A stretch of DNA of 64,000 bases from Microbacterium sp. 67-17. GTDB lineage: Bacteria > Actinomycetota > Actinomycetes > Actinomycetales > Microbacteriaceae. The translations under genes were made by a program, and so were the position numbers. The notes under the pieces are model-generated. The model was not told the DNA's origin and searched no databases. It saw nothing but the letters and a program-made list of their open reading frames with translations. The stretch spans positions 1 to 64,000 of the forward strand of contig NZ_MKTR01000024.1 of assembly GCF_001898325.1 (NCBI RefSeq). Direction: 5' to 3'. Positions 38,707 to 47,063 of the stretch are shown here, piece after piece (the stretch's first letter is position 1; every line of letters starts with the position of its first letter).

Positions 38707-40557
38707 CTATGCCCGAGTGAGCGCGTTCGGCCGTGGCAAGAGAGAGGCCGATCGGCCTGCCGTCGAAACGGCATCGGCAACTGCGGCGTTGATCGAGTCG
38801 GCGTCGATCGGACCGTTGTAGCGGACACCGCCGATGAAGAATGTCGGCGCGGTCGAGATCGACATCGACTCGGCGTCGCTGGCATCCTGCTCGACACGCC
38901 ACGCGCCCAAGCCCCGGTCGCGGTCCACCTGGAGTCGGCGGAGGTTCACTCCCGCGGCGGATGCGGCGCGAAGGATCTGCCGTTCGGATTCCACGGGCGC
39001 CTCGCGAAGCAGTGCGTCACGCATCTCCCAGAATCGGCCCTGCGCACGCGCTGCCTCGTTGGCCAGTGCCGCAGTTCTGCTGGCCGAGTTCACCGTCGGC
39101 AGATGCCTGAAGGTGAAGGCGACATCCGTTCCGAATCGCGTGGTCATCTCACGCCGCATCTCATCGGATGTGGGGGAGAAGGGCGACGTGAAGTCGCCGT
39201 ACTCCACGACGGTGACGAGCGCGCGTTCGGCGTCACCGAGCATCGGGTCGCGGTTCGCTCGTGCTGAGCGCAACAGCCGATCGCGGTCGGGCACACGTCG
39301 CCGTTCGCGCACGCCCAGCACGCCGAAAGCCAGTGCGCCGAGCAACGCCGCGGTGAGCGTCCCCGTCAGGATGCCGATCTGCGCGCGGCTGAGATCGACG
39401 GGGTCGGTGAAGGCGAGCTCGGCGACGAACAGCGAGATCGTGAATCCCATCCCGGCAAGCAGACTCAACCCGAAGATGTGCTCGATCCGCAGGTTCGGGC
39501 TCACCGAGTGAGGACTGACGCGCCGGACGATCAGGGTGGAGAGCGTGATGGCTACCGCGTTGCCGACGACCAGGCCGATGACGACGCCCCAGGTGAGTCG
39601 TGATCCGAAGGCGTCGCTGAGCGTCGGGCCGGCCACGCTCACGCCCGCGTTGGCGAGGGCGAACAGGGGCAGGATGAACCAGGTCACGGAGGGGTTGAGG
39701 GCCCGGTAGGCCCGCTCATTGACCGAGATGGCCCGGGCGACGGCCTGTTCCGCCGCGCGCGCGGCATGGGCGCTCGGCGACTGCTGGAAGGCGCGAACGT
39801 GATCGTTAGCGCGTCGCATGTCGGCCGGTCGAGTGGAGAAGACCGGCAGCAGGAGCGCGATCGCGACACCCGCGAGCGTGGCGTGCACCCCGGACATCAG
39901 GAAGCCCGCCCACACGACGACGGAGGGCGCGAGGTAGAGCGCTCCGCGCCAGACACCGGCCCGTCGCATCGCCAGGATGATGGCGAGCCCCACGGCGACG
40001 AGAATGAGCGGCGCCGGTGTGAAGTCGTCGGTGTAGGCGAACGCGATGACGGCGAGCGCGCCGACGTCATCGGCGACCGCCAGGGTCACGAGGAAGACGC
40101 GCAGTTGTGGCGGCATCGAGCGTCCGACGAGCGCCAGCATCCCGAGCACGAACGCCGTGTCGGTGGAGATCACGACACCCCACCCGCCGACGGCATCCGT
40201 TCCCCCGTTTACCGCGATGAACAGGATGGCGGGAACGACCAGTCCGGCGACGGCGGCGATCAGAGCGGCGCTTGCGCGCCGCCAATCCCGGAGTTCCCCG
40301 AGCTCGAGTTCGCGCCTGACCTCGAGGGTCACGGATGCGAAGAACAGCGCCATCGCGGCATCGTTGACCCAGTGCCGCAGATCGAGTTCGAACGAGAAGT
40401 CTCCGATCTCGAATCCGAGCGGCAGATGCCAGACCATGTCGTAGGTGTCGCCGGGAAGGTTCGCCCAGACCAGGGCGACGAGCGTCGCAGCGAGAAGGAC
40501 GGTCGCCCCGCGCAGGGCCTCCGGGGCGCCTCGAAAGCGCGCCATCCACCCGGTCAT
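38707..40557 (-). CDS. nhaA: Na+/H+ antiporter NhaA fused to a cysteine-less DsbA-like thioredoxin domain
   Basis: Residues ~1-415 are NhaA. The sodium-binding Asp163-Asp164 (VADDVGAL) and Asp133 (STDTAF) stand at the same numbers as in E. coli NhaA, and unwound-helix segments such as GVVISTDTAFVLGMLALVG are present. At the E. coli Lys300 position the sequence has GNAVAI, i.e. Asn instead of Lys (N333). Residues ~440-616 form a DsbA-like thioredoxin fold (VTVVEYGDFTSPFSP, TFRHLP, cis-Pro loop TAPTFFIGGVRYNG). The CxxC is replaced by S458-P-F-S461, and the whole protein contains no cysteine. The fusion is known in Actinobacteria; the redox-dead version is notable. Its ATG overlaps the stop of the upstream SDR gene. 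Confidence 0.88.
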   Translation of the reverse strand: MTGWMARFRGAPEALRGATVLLAATLVALVWANLPGDTYDMVWHLPLGFEIGDFSFELDLRHWVNDAAMALFFASVTLEVRRELELGELRDWRRASAALIAAVAGLVVPAILFIAVNGGTDAVGGWGVVISTDTAFVLGMLALVGRSMPPQLRVFLVTLAVADDVGALAVIAFAYTDDFTPAPLILVAVGLAIILAMRRAGVWRGALYLAPSVVVWAGFLMSGVHATLAGVAIALLLPVFSTRPADMRRANDHVRAFQQSPSAHAARAAEQAVARAISVNERAYRALNPSVTWFILPLFALANAGVSVAGPTLSDAFGSRLTWGVVIGLVVGNAVAITLSTLIVRRVSPHSVSPNLRIEHIFGLSLLAGMGFTISLFVAELAFTDPVDLSRAQIGILTGTLTAALLGALAFGVLGVRERRRVPDRDRLLRSARANRDPMLGDAERALVTVVEYGDFTSPFSPTSDEMRREMTTRFGTDVAFTFRHLPTVNSASRTAALANEAARAQGRFWEMRDALLREAPVESERQILRAASAAGVNLRRLQVDRDRGLGAWRVEQDASDAESMSISTAPTFFIGGVRYNGPIDADSINAAVADAVSTAGRSASLLPRPNALTRA

Positions 40558-41300
40558 GAGTGCGCCACCCGGGTCGGACGGAGCACGGCCTCGGCGAGGT
40601 TGACGCCGACCGGCAGCGACGCGGCGAGGGTGACCACCGCGGCCAAGGACTCCGGGGTCACCGGCGCATCCTCACGGCCGCGGCGCGGGTCGCTGTCGGC
40701 GACACGGGGGAACTCGGGTGCAAGAACGTGAACGCGAAGACCGCGCCCGCCGTACTCGTCACGAAGGGTTCGGCCCAGTTGGGTGATCGCAGCCGAGACG
40801 GCGTTGAACACCGCGAAGCGGGGTTCATGCGACTCCTCGGTGACCGCGCCCAGCAGCACCAGGTCGGCGGGGCGCCCCTGTTCCGCAGCATCGAGCAGCG
40901 GCATCGCGAACGTCTGCGCCGAGTGGAGGACTCCCCGCAGGTTAACATCGGTCATCTCAGCCCAGTCGGCGGGAACCCCGTCTTCGAACGCGGAGCCGGT
41001 GATGACACCGGCCAGCACGAGGACTAGATCGATGTGACCGAAACGCTCCAGGGCTGCTGCCCGCACGTCGTCGACATCCAACTGCGAGGTGACGTCGGCA
41101 GTCGTCGCGAGCACGCGGTGTTCGTCGCCGAGAGACTGCTCGAGCCTGGCGAGCCGTTCCCGGTCGCGAGAGACAATCACGACGTTCGCGCCCGCCTGCA
41201 GCAGATAACGCGATATCCCCGTGCCGATCCACCCGGTCGCGCCCAGCACAACGGCGACCCGACCGGTGAGTACGGCGGCCGGTGAGCCCGGGACGCTCAT
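40554..41300 (-). CDS. SDR-like protein with degenerate active site
   Basis: A 248-residue short-chain dehydrogenase fold: VVLGATGWIGTGISRYLL (GxxxGxG), VIVSRDRERLARLE, ATTADVTSQ and VLVLAGVITG. At the catalytic position the usual YxxxK reads FNAVS (FAVFNAVSAAITQLG), so both Tyr and Lys are missing; the Ser position reads LLGAVTEES. It may bind a cofactor or partner rather than catalyse. It overlaps the neighbouring SDR upstream and nhaA downstream by ATGA, so it is the third gene of a four-gene translational unit. Confidence 0.82.
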   Translation of the reverse strand: MSVPGSPAAVLTGRVAVVLGATGWIGTGISRYLLQAGANVVIVSRDRERLARLEQSLGDEHRVLATTADVTSQLDVDDVRAAALERFGHIDLVLVLAGVITGSAFEDGVPADWAEMTDVNLRGVLHSAQTFAMPLLDAAEQGRPADLVLLGAVTEESHEPRFAVFNAVSAAITQLGRTLRDEYGGRGLRVHVLAPEFPRVADSDPRRGREDAPVTPESLAAVVTLAASLPVGVNLAEAVLRPTRVAHS

Positions 41301-42130
41301 CGCCGGCCCAGGGCCGCAAACCGCGGCAGTCGATCGATGTAGAGCTCGGCGAGGAGTTCTCGGTTACGCCACCGCCCCACCTCGGGGTTCGGGTCGACCA
41401 CCACGTCGTTCTCGAGGTACGACCCGGAGCGGACCGCCGCGGTTGCCGCGAACAGCACGCGTTCGGCCCCGTGCTCGGCGGGGCCACCGATGTGACCCAT
41501 CATCGCCGCGCTCAGCGGGGTGTCGTTGAGTCCCGGGCAGAGCGCGACGACGGTCGTGGACGTTCCCGCCTCTTCCTGGGCGAGCAGGGACGACCACGTA
41601 ACCATGGCGAGCTTCGCCCGCGCGTATGCGGCGACGGGCGAATAGTCGTGTTCGAGGTCGATGTCGTCGAAGTGGAACCGCTCGACGTGATGCGCCGACG
41701 AACCCACGTTGACGATGCGGGCGTTGTCATTCAAGGACGGCACGAGCAGGCGCGTGAAAAGCGCCGGGGCGAGTGCGTTCACCTGCAGGGAGCGCTCGAA
41801 GCCGTGAACTGTCACGATGCGCTCGGGGGCACCCGGAACCGCCGCATTGTTGATCAACAGGTCGATCCCATCGGGAACCAGCTCCCTGATCTGCACCGCC
41901 GCCCGGGCTACGGCGTCGAGGCGGGCGAAGTCGCAGCTGACGTATCGGATCAGCGCGCTGCCCCGGGCGCCGAGTTCGTGGAGCTGGTCCGCGACGTCCT
42001 CCGCTCGTTCAGGTCCGTGGAGGACGAGGGTGTCGGCGCACATCGCCAGCAGGGCAGCCGTTGCGGCCCCGATGCCACTCGTCGCGCCGGTGAGCACGAC
42101 GGTGCCGAACCGGGGTTCCTGCGTGGTCAT
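41297..42130 (-). CDS. SDR family oxidoreductase
   Basis: Short-chain dehydrogenase of 277 residues, related to the retinol-dehydrogenase/WWOX-like group: VLTGATSGIGAATAALLA, VLHGPERAEDVADQL, SCDFARLDAVARA, LINNAAVPGAPER, catalytic NVGSSAHHVERFHFDDIDL and AYARAKLAM (intact YxxxK), then ALCPGLNDTPL. The ATG at 42130 overlaps the stop of the upstream SDR gene; its own stop overlaps the next. Substrate unknown. Confidence 0.87.
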   Translation of the reverse strand: MTTQEPRFGTVVLTGATSGIGAATAALLAMCADTLVLHGPERAEDVADQLHELGARGSALIRYVSCDFARLDAVARAAVQIRELVPDGIDLLINNAAVPGAPERIVTVHGFERSLQVNALAPALFTRLLVPSLNDNARIVNVGSSAHHVERFHFDDIDLEHDYSPVAAYARAKLAMVTWSSLLAQEEAGTSTTVVALCPGLNDTPLSAAMMGHIGGPAEHGAERVLFAATAAVRSGSYLENDVVVDPNPEVGRWRNRELLAELYIDRLPRFAALGRR

Positions 42131-42921
42131 AGTCCGTACCCTCCGGCGACCTGGATGTCTTCGCCCGTGATCCACTGCGCGTCCGCCGAGACGAGGAACG
42201 CGATGACGCGGCCGATGTCGTCGGGCTCGCCGAGGCGACCGAGCGCCGTCTTGGCGGCGATGGCGGGGATGATGTCGGGGTACTTCTCGAACGCGTCGCC
42301 GCCGATGCGCGTCCGCGTGGGGCCGGGGGCGATGGTGTTGACGCGGATGCCTCGCTCGCCCAGTTCGCGAGCGAGATAGCGGGACGCGGTCACAAGTGCC
42401 GCCTTCATGCCTGCGTACCCCGAGTATCCGGGTTCAGACTCACCGGGGCGCACCGAGCTGCTGGACACGTTGACGACGGCCGCACCGCGTCGCAGAAGCG
42501 GCAGGAGCGTCTGCGTGAGGAAGTAAGGGCCCCGTAGCAGCACGCGATAGTACTCGTCGAAGTCTGCCTCCCTCATGTCCTCGAAGGCGCGTCCGCCGCC
42601 GAAACCGGCGTTGTTGACGAGGGCATCGATGCGATCGGTTCCCCATTCGTTTGCCAACGCCGCCTCGACCTGCTCGCGGAAAGCGGGGAAGGTCTCGGTA
42701 TCGCCGACATCGAGTCGGATCGCTCGAGCAGTTCCGCCGAGGTCTTCGATCAGGCGGACGGTGTCTTCCGCACCCTCGGGGCGGGAATGGTAGGTCGCAA
42801 TGACACCGAATCCGCGACGCGCGATTTCGACGGCGGCGCTGCGACCGATACCCGCGCTCGCGCCGGTGACGATCGCGACGGGCAACGCGTCGGTCGGTTG
42901 ATTGGTCTGCTCCGTGTTCAT
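42127..42921 (-). CDS. SDR family oxidoreductase (3-oxoacyl-ACP-reductase-like)
   Basis: First gene of the SDR/NhaA operon; 264 residues. Motifs: VTGASAGIGRSAAVEIARRG, TYHSRPEGAEDT, RLDVGD, LVNNAGFGGG, NVSSSSVRPGESE (catalytic Ser), GYAGMKAAL (YxxxK), NTIAPGPTRT and GEDIQVAGGYGL. The ATG at 42921 was chosen because it matches the family N-terminus. Divergent from the AraC regulator 124 bases away, which probably controls the operon. Confidence 0.88.
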   Translation of the reverse strand: MNTEQTNQPTDALPVAIVTGASAGIGRSAAVEIARRGFGVIATYHSRPEGAEDTVRLIEDLGGTARAIRLDVGDTETFPAFREQVEAALANEWGTDRIDALVNNAGFGGGRAFEDMREADFDEYYRVLLRGPYFLTQTLLPLLRRGAAVVNVSSSSVRPGESEPGYSGYAGMKAALVTASRYLARELGERGIRVNTIAPGPTRTRIGGDAFEKYPDIIPAIAAKTALGRLGEPDDIGRVIAFLVSADAQWITGEDIQVAGGYGL

Positions 42922-43032
42922 GCTTCCAGCCAACCGCCGCGACCCCGCAGGGCGTGAGGGGAATCCCATCGCGCTCTTGCCTATTCCTGCACAATGGGAC
43001 ATGATCGTGCGCCCAGGAAAGGCTGCGCGTGC

Positions 43033-43038
43033 TTAGAT
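43033..43038 (+). promoter_or_regulatory. -10 box of the AraC-family gene
   Basis: TTAGAT ends 6 nt before the ATG at 43045, without a ribosome-binding site. The 123-bp divergent region 42922-43044 must also hold the SDR-operon promoter. Confidence 0.4.
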
Positions 43039-43044
43039 CGGGCC

Positions 43045-43965
43045 ATGTCACTGGCCGAATTGCGCACGCTCATCTCACGCCACGCCGACCGCGGTGTGAC
43101 GACCACGGCGATCCCCGGAGTCCTCGTCGCCCGAGTCGACTCGTCCGAGGCGCAGGAAGACACGTCGACCGGGAGCATCCTCGCCGTCGTTGCGCAGGGA
43201 AGCAAGCGCCTCTCGGTGGGGGACGCCGTGCACGACTACGGCCCCGGAGACTATCTGGTCACCTCGATGGAGCTGCCCGTGTCGGGGCGGTATCGCGATG
43301 CGACTCCCGAGCATCCCGCCCTTGGATTCGGTCTCGAGCTGCGTCCGGATGTCATCGCCGAGCTGCTGCTCGATCCTGCGTCGGCGAGCTTCGCGAGGCC
43401 CAGTCGGGGAGACAAAGCGCCGCCCGCCGTGGCCGTCGGTGTCGCCGACAATCGGATTCTCGATGCCGTGGTTCGGATGCTTCGCCTGCTCGATCATCCT
43501 CGAGACATCCCCGTCCTGGCTCCGCTGATCGAACGCGAGCTGCTCTGGCTTGTCATGTCGGGCGAGAACGGCGACAGTGTTCGCCAGCTCGGCTTGGCTG
43601 ACAGCAGCCTCAATCGCGTGCGGCACGTGGTGCGGTGGATGCGTGAGCGCTACAGCGAACCCGTGCGGGTGGAAGAGCTCGCGCACCGGGCGAGCATGAG
43701 CACCTCTGCCTTCCACCGCGCGTTCCACGCCGTCACCGCGATGAGTCCGATCCAGTACCAAAAGAGCATCCGGCTGCAAGAGGCGCGCCTACGTCTGCTC
43801 GCCCACCCCGCAGACATCGCGGGGACCGCCTATGCGGTCGGCTACGAGAGCCCGTCGCAGTTCAGCCGCGAGTATCGCCGCCAGTTCGGCGCACCCCCGA
43901 GCCTCGACGTCTCGCGGCTGCTCCAGTCAGCGGGGTCGTCGGTCAATCTCGCGCCGGTCATCTGA
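43045..43965 (+). CDS. AraC-family transcriptional regulator (AraC_N type)
   Basis: A 306-residue regulator. The N-terminal AraC-type cupin shows ILAVVAQGSKRLSVGDAVHDYGPGDYLVTSMELPVSG in pieces, the segment with which AraC_N proteins sense ligand. The C-terminal double HTH spans ~205-300: VRWMRERYSEPVRVEELAHRASMSTSAFHRAFHAVT and AGTAYAVGYESPSQFSREYRRQFG. Divergently transcribed from the three-SDR/NhaA operon, the usual position of an activator of such genes. The start with leaderless-type -10 was preferred over ATG 42994. Confidence 0.88.
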   Translation: MSLAELRTLISRHADRGVTTTAIPGVLVARVDSSEAQEDTSTGSILAVVAQGSKRLSVGDAVHDYGPGDYLVTSMELPVSGRYRDATPEHPALGFGLELRPDVIAELLLDPASASFARPSRGDKAPPAVAVGVADNRILDAVVRMLRLLDHPRDIPVLAPLIERELLWLVMSGENGDSVRQLGLADSSLNRVRHVVRWMRERYSEPVRVEELAHRASMSTSAFHRAFHAVTAMSPIQYQKSIRLQEARLRLLAHPADIAGTAYAVGYESPSQFSREYRRQFGAPPSLDVSRLLQSAGSSVNLAPVI

Positions 43966-44054
43966 GGCCGCGGTCGGCGGTGCGTCGAGGATCAGGCAAG
44001 ATCCGGACGGGAATCCTCTACAGTCTGGAGGCGTCGTGGTGGCTGGATGGAGGC

Positions 44055-44384
44055 ATGACACAACCACCTGTTACCTACGGATTCTCGGCAACCATGACCG
44101 CTCGGGCGGGGCTTGGCGACGAGCTCATCGCGCTCGTCCTGTCGGGTCTCGACGAGGGGAACCCCGCCGCGAGCGAGTACTGCCTCGTTTACCTGGTGAG
44201 CCGCTCTGCCACGAATCCCGATGTGATCCACCTGATCGAAGGATGGACCAGCGAAGAAGACCACCACCGGCTCTTCGCAAGCGAAGCCGCGAAGGCGCTC
44301 GTCGCCCGATTCTCCGAGTTGCTCGAGGGAGAGTCCTCGTACGGCGATCTGGTTCCGGTCGGCGGCAAGGCGGTCTTCGCGTGA
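44055..44384 (+). CDS. Antibiotic-biosynthesis-monooxygenase (ABM)-like small protein
   Basis: A 109-residue ferredoxin-like dimeric alpha/beta barrel candidate: YGFSATMTARAGLGDELIALVLSG, CLVYLVSRSATNPDVIHLIEGW, SEEDHHRLFASEAAKALVARFSEL. These match the YgiN/quinol-monooxygenase layout (cofactor-free oxygenases or sensors). TGGAGGC precedes the ATG, and a -10-like TACAGT is at 44019-44024. Its stop overlaps the GTG of the downstream esterase gene (GTGA). Confidence 0.75.
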   Translation: MTQPPVTYGFSATMTARAGLGDELIALVLSGLDEGNPAASEYCLVYLVSRSATNPDVIHLIEGWTSEEDHHRLFASEAAKALVARFSELLEGESSYGDLVPVGGKAVFA

Positions 44385-45408
44385 GCGCCCGGCCCGCACT
44401 CGACCCGGAGCTCGCCGAGCTTCTCGCGTCGCTGCCCGAGTTCGCCCCGCTCAGCGCCGAAACGCTTCCGCTGATGCGGCCATACGCGAGTGCGCCGGTC
44501 GAACCGTTGCTTGCGACGCGCGATGTCGAGCGCCGTGAAGAGGTCATCGTCGGCCAGGACGGCGCATCCCTTCCCCTCACCGTGATCTCCCCCCGGCGTC
44601 CGACGAACGCGGCGCCCGGTGTGCTCTGGCTCCACGGCGGCGGGATGGTGATGGGTGACCGCTTCTCGCAGCTCGACATCCCGCTGGAGTGGCTTGATGA
44701 ACTGGGCGCCGTCGTCGTGTCGGTCGACTACCGCCTGGCGCCCGAGGCATCAGGAACCACGATCGTGGAGGACGGCTATGCCGCGCTGACCTGGATGGTC
44801 GCCCATGCCGCTGAGCTGGGCATCGACGTGGACCGCGTCGTGGTCGCCGGGACGAGCGCCGGCGGCGGCGTCGCGGCGGGAGTCGTGTTGCTCGCCCGCG
44901 ACCGCAAAGCCCCCGCGGTCGCCGCGCAGGTGCTCATCTGCCCCATGCTGGATCACCGCAACGAGACGGTCTCGTCGCACCAGTTCACGACCCAAGCGTG
45001 TGGTCGCGTGAATCGAACGCGTTCGCATGGGGCGCCGTGCGGGGCGAGGACTCGTCCGGTGACGTGTCGTTCTACACCTCGCCCGCAATCGCACCAGAAC
45101 TCTCGGGGCTGCCGCAGACCTACGTCGACGCGGGATCTGCCGAGGTGTTTCGTGATGAGTGCGTGAACTACGCGAGTCGCCTCTGGGCTGCGGGAGGCAC
45201 CGCGGAGCTGCACGTCTGGTCGGGCGGGTTCCACGGGTTCGATGCGCTCTATCCGGATGCCGCGCTCTCGCGAGCCGCGCGCAGCACCCGCACGGAGTGG
45301 CTCCGTCGGGCGGTCGAGCGCCAGACCGAGCGAACGACAGGGGACACGGCATCGCGGGGCGCGGCGCTAGACCCCCGCCGGGAAGCGCTCGCTCAGGGCC
45401 GGCCGTAG
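44381..45408 (+). pseudogene. Alpha/beta hydrolase (HSL-family esterase) interrupted by a one-base frameshift
   Basis: The first frame encodes an esterase N-terminus up to about residue 200: oxyanion HGGGMVMGD, VVSVDYRLAPE and nucleophile GTSAGGG, ending at HQF. The rest continues in another frame: DPSVWSRESNAFAW ... YVDAGSAEVFRDE (catalytic Asp) and GGFHGFDAL (catalytic His). The switch fits loss of one C near 44984-44986 (TTCAC for TTCCAC). All catalytic residues survive, so it is either a very recent mutation or a sequencing error; corrected, it would be ~342 residues of normal type. The 3' end overlaps the convergent flavin reductase gene by 16 bases. Confidence 0.82.
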
Positions 45409-46811
45409 GCCTCCAGCCAGCGAAGCCACACTTCGCTCACTGTCGGGTAGGAAGGCACCGCGTGCCAGAGCCTGCTCAGCGGCACCTCACCGACGATCGC
45501 GATCGTGGCCGAGTGCAGCAGCTCAGCGACATCCGGCCCCACAAAGGTCGCACCGACCAGCACCTCGCGCTCGCGGTCGATGACTGCGCGTGCCCGGCCG
45601 CGGTAGTCATCCGAGGCCGTGGAGGCGCCGGCGATCCAGGAGAGGTCGTAGTCCAGCACGCGGATGTTGATCCCCGCCGCTTCCGCGCGTTCGGCGGTGA
45701 GGCCGACCGAGGCGACCTCGGGGTCGGTGAAGGTCACCTGGGGGACGTGGTGGTGATCGGCGGTGGCGACATGGGTGCCCCAGCGGGACGTGTCGACGTG
45801 GGAACCGCGCGCGCGAGCGGCGATGACATCGCCCGCGGCGCGCGCCTGGTACTTGCCCTGATGCGTGAGGAGCGCGCGGTGATTGACGTCGCCGACCGCG
45901 TACAGCCAGTCGGTGCCCTGGACGAGCATCGTGTCGTCCACGTCGAGCCAGCCGCCCGGCTTCAGATCGACGGTGTCAAGGCCGAGGTCAGCGGTGCGCG
46001 GCGCCCTTCCGGTGGCCACGAGCACCTCGTCCGCCGTGACGGACGTCCCGTCTGACAGGGCGAGGGCGCAACCGTTCGCGTCTCGGGATGCCGAAACAAC
46101 GTCAACCCCCGTGATGACCCGGGCGCCCTGCGCCGTGAGCGACTCGGCGACCATCTCGCCCGCGAACGGCTCCATACCGCCCAGCAGCCCGGACCGCGCG
46201 ATGAGGGTCACTGCGGTGCCGAAACTCGCGTAGGCCGTGGCCATCTCGCACCCGACGACTCCGCCGCCGATGATCGCGAGCGAGGTCGGCGCCGAGCGGG
46301 CGCTGGTCGCCTCGCGGCTCGTCCAGGGTTCGATCTCGCGCAGCCCCGGGGTGCTCGGCAGCAGTGCAGCCGACCCGGTGCAGACCGCGACGGCGTGGGT
46401 GGCGATGAGGTCCACGACCTCGCCGCCGGACCCGGTGACCTCGACCCGCTTGCGGCCCGCGATCCGGGCGTGCCCCCGCACGAGGTCGATCCCCGCGCCC
46501 TCGAGCCACTCGACCTGTGACGCGTCGTTCCAGTCGTGCGTCATCCGGGTGCGGCGGGCCAGGGCTGCTGCCACATCGACGCCGCCGGTAACTGCCTGCT
46601 TTGCGCCATCCACCGCTCGAGCAGCCCGCAGCACCGCACCGCTTCGCAGTAGGGCTTTCGAGGGCATGCACGCCCAGTACGAACATTCGCCGCCGACGAG
46701 TTCGCTCTCGACGATGGCGACCCGCAGGCCCCCCTGCACCGCCCGGTCGGCAACGTTCTCCCCGACGGGCCCTGCCCCGATCACCACAAGGTCGTACTCG
46801 CGTGCGCTCAT
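45393..46811 (-). CDS. Class I pyridine nucleotide-disulfide oxidoreductase (dihydrolipoyl-dehydrogenase / LpdA-like)
   Basis: A 472-residue FAD/NAD(P) enzyme. FAD motif VVIGAGPVGENVADRAVQGG; redox-active disulfide in GGECSYWACMPSK (Cys-x4-Cys); NAD(P) motif LAIIGGGVVGCEMATAYASFG; second FAD motif LYAVGDVNH. The C-terminal dimerisation domain ends HAVPSYPTVSEVWLRWLEAYG, where the His-Glu pair is spaced as in the mycobacterial quinone-reductase-like LpdA rather than true lipoamide dehydrogenase. No 2-oxoacid dehydrogenase genes are nearby, so quinone or thiol reduction is more likely. ATG at 46811 chosen by homologous N-terminus. Confidence 0.87.
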   Translation of the reverse strand: MSAREYDLVVIGAGPVGENVADRAVQGGLRVAIVESELVGGECSYWACMPSKALLRSGAVLRAARAVDGAKQAVTGGVDVAAALARRTRMTHDWNDASQVEWLEGAGIDLVRGHARIAGRKRVEVTGSGGEVVDLIATHAVAVCTGSAALLPSTPGLREIEPWTSREATSARSAPTSLAIIGGGVVGCEMATAYASFGTAVTLIARSGLLGGMEPFAGEMVAESLTAQGARVITGVDVVSASRDANGCALALSDGTSVTADEVLVATGRAPRTADLGLDTVDLKPGGWLDVDDTMLVQGTDWLYAVGDVNHRALLTHQGKYQARAAGDVIAARARGSHVDTSRWGTHVATADHHHVPQVTFTDPEVASVGLTAERAEAAGINIRVLDYDLSWIAGASTASDDYRGRARAVIDREREVLVGATFVGPDVAELLHSATIAIVGEVPLSRLWHAVPSYPTVSEVWLRWLEAYGRP

Positions 46812-46847
46812 ATGCCACGGTAACCCGCGGGCCCGGGCACCGCGCCA

Positions 46848-46938
46848 GAGAGTGGGCCCGAATTGTCGTGCACAGGCGAGAAAGTGGGCGCGAATTGCCG
46901 CATCCGCCCCGCAAGGCGACAAGATGCGCCCACTGTTC
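46848..46938. repeat. Three copies of an AGTGGGCGCGAATTGYCG element
   Basis: Two direct copies, 46848-46868 and 46880-46900 (18 of 21 identical, 32 bp apart), and one diverged inverted copy at 46917-46938. They lie in a 252-bp gap between divergent genes and contain no gene. They look like a dispersed intergenic repeat rather than operators. Confidence 0.6.
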
Positions 46939-47063
46939 GCGCGCGCGGTGGCCGCAGCAGCGTGGGAGGAGCCTCAAGGGGATGGCCCGGATGCCTCTGC
47001 TGCCGTGTCTGATTTCCGCTAGAGCGCGGGGGAGCGGCGTGACAGGCTTGACGCGTGCTCTCG

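Noticed and set aside
42996..43017. GCAC...GTGC inverted repeat in the SDR/AraC divergent region
   Set aside because: Only four to six paired bases; too weak to call an AraC site.
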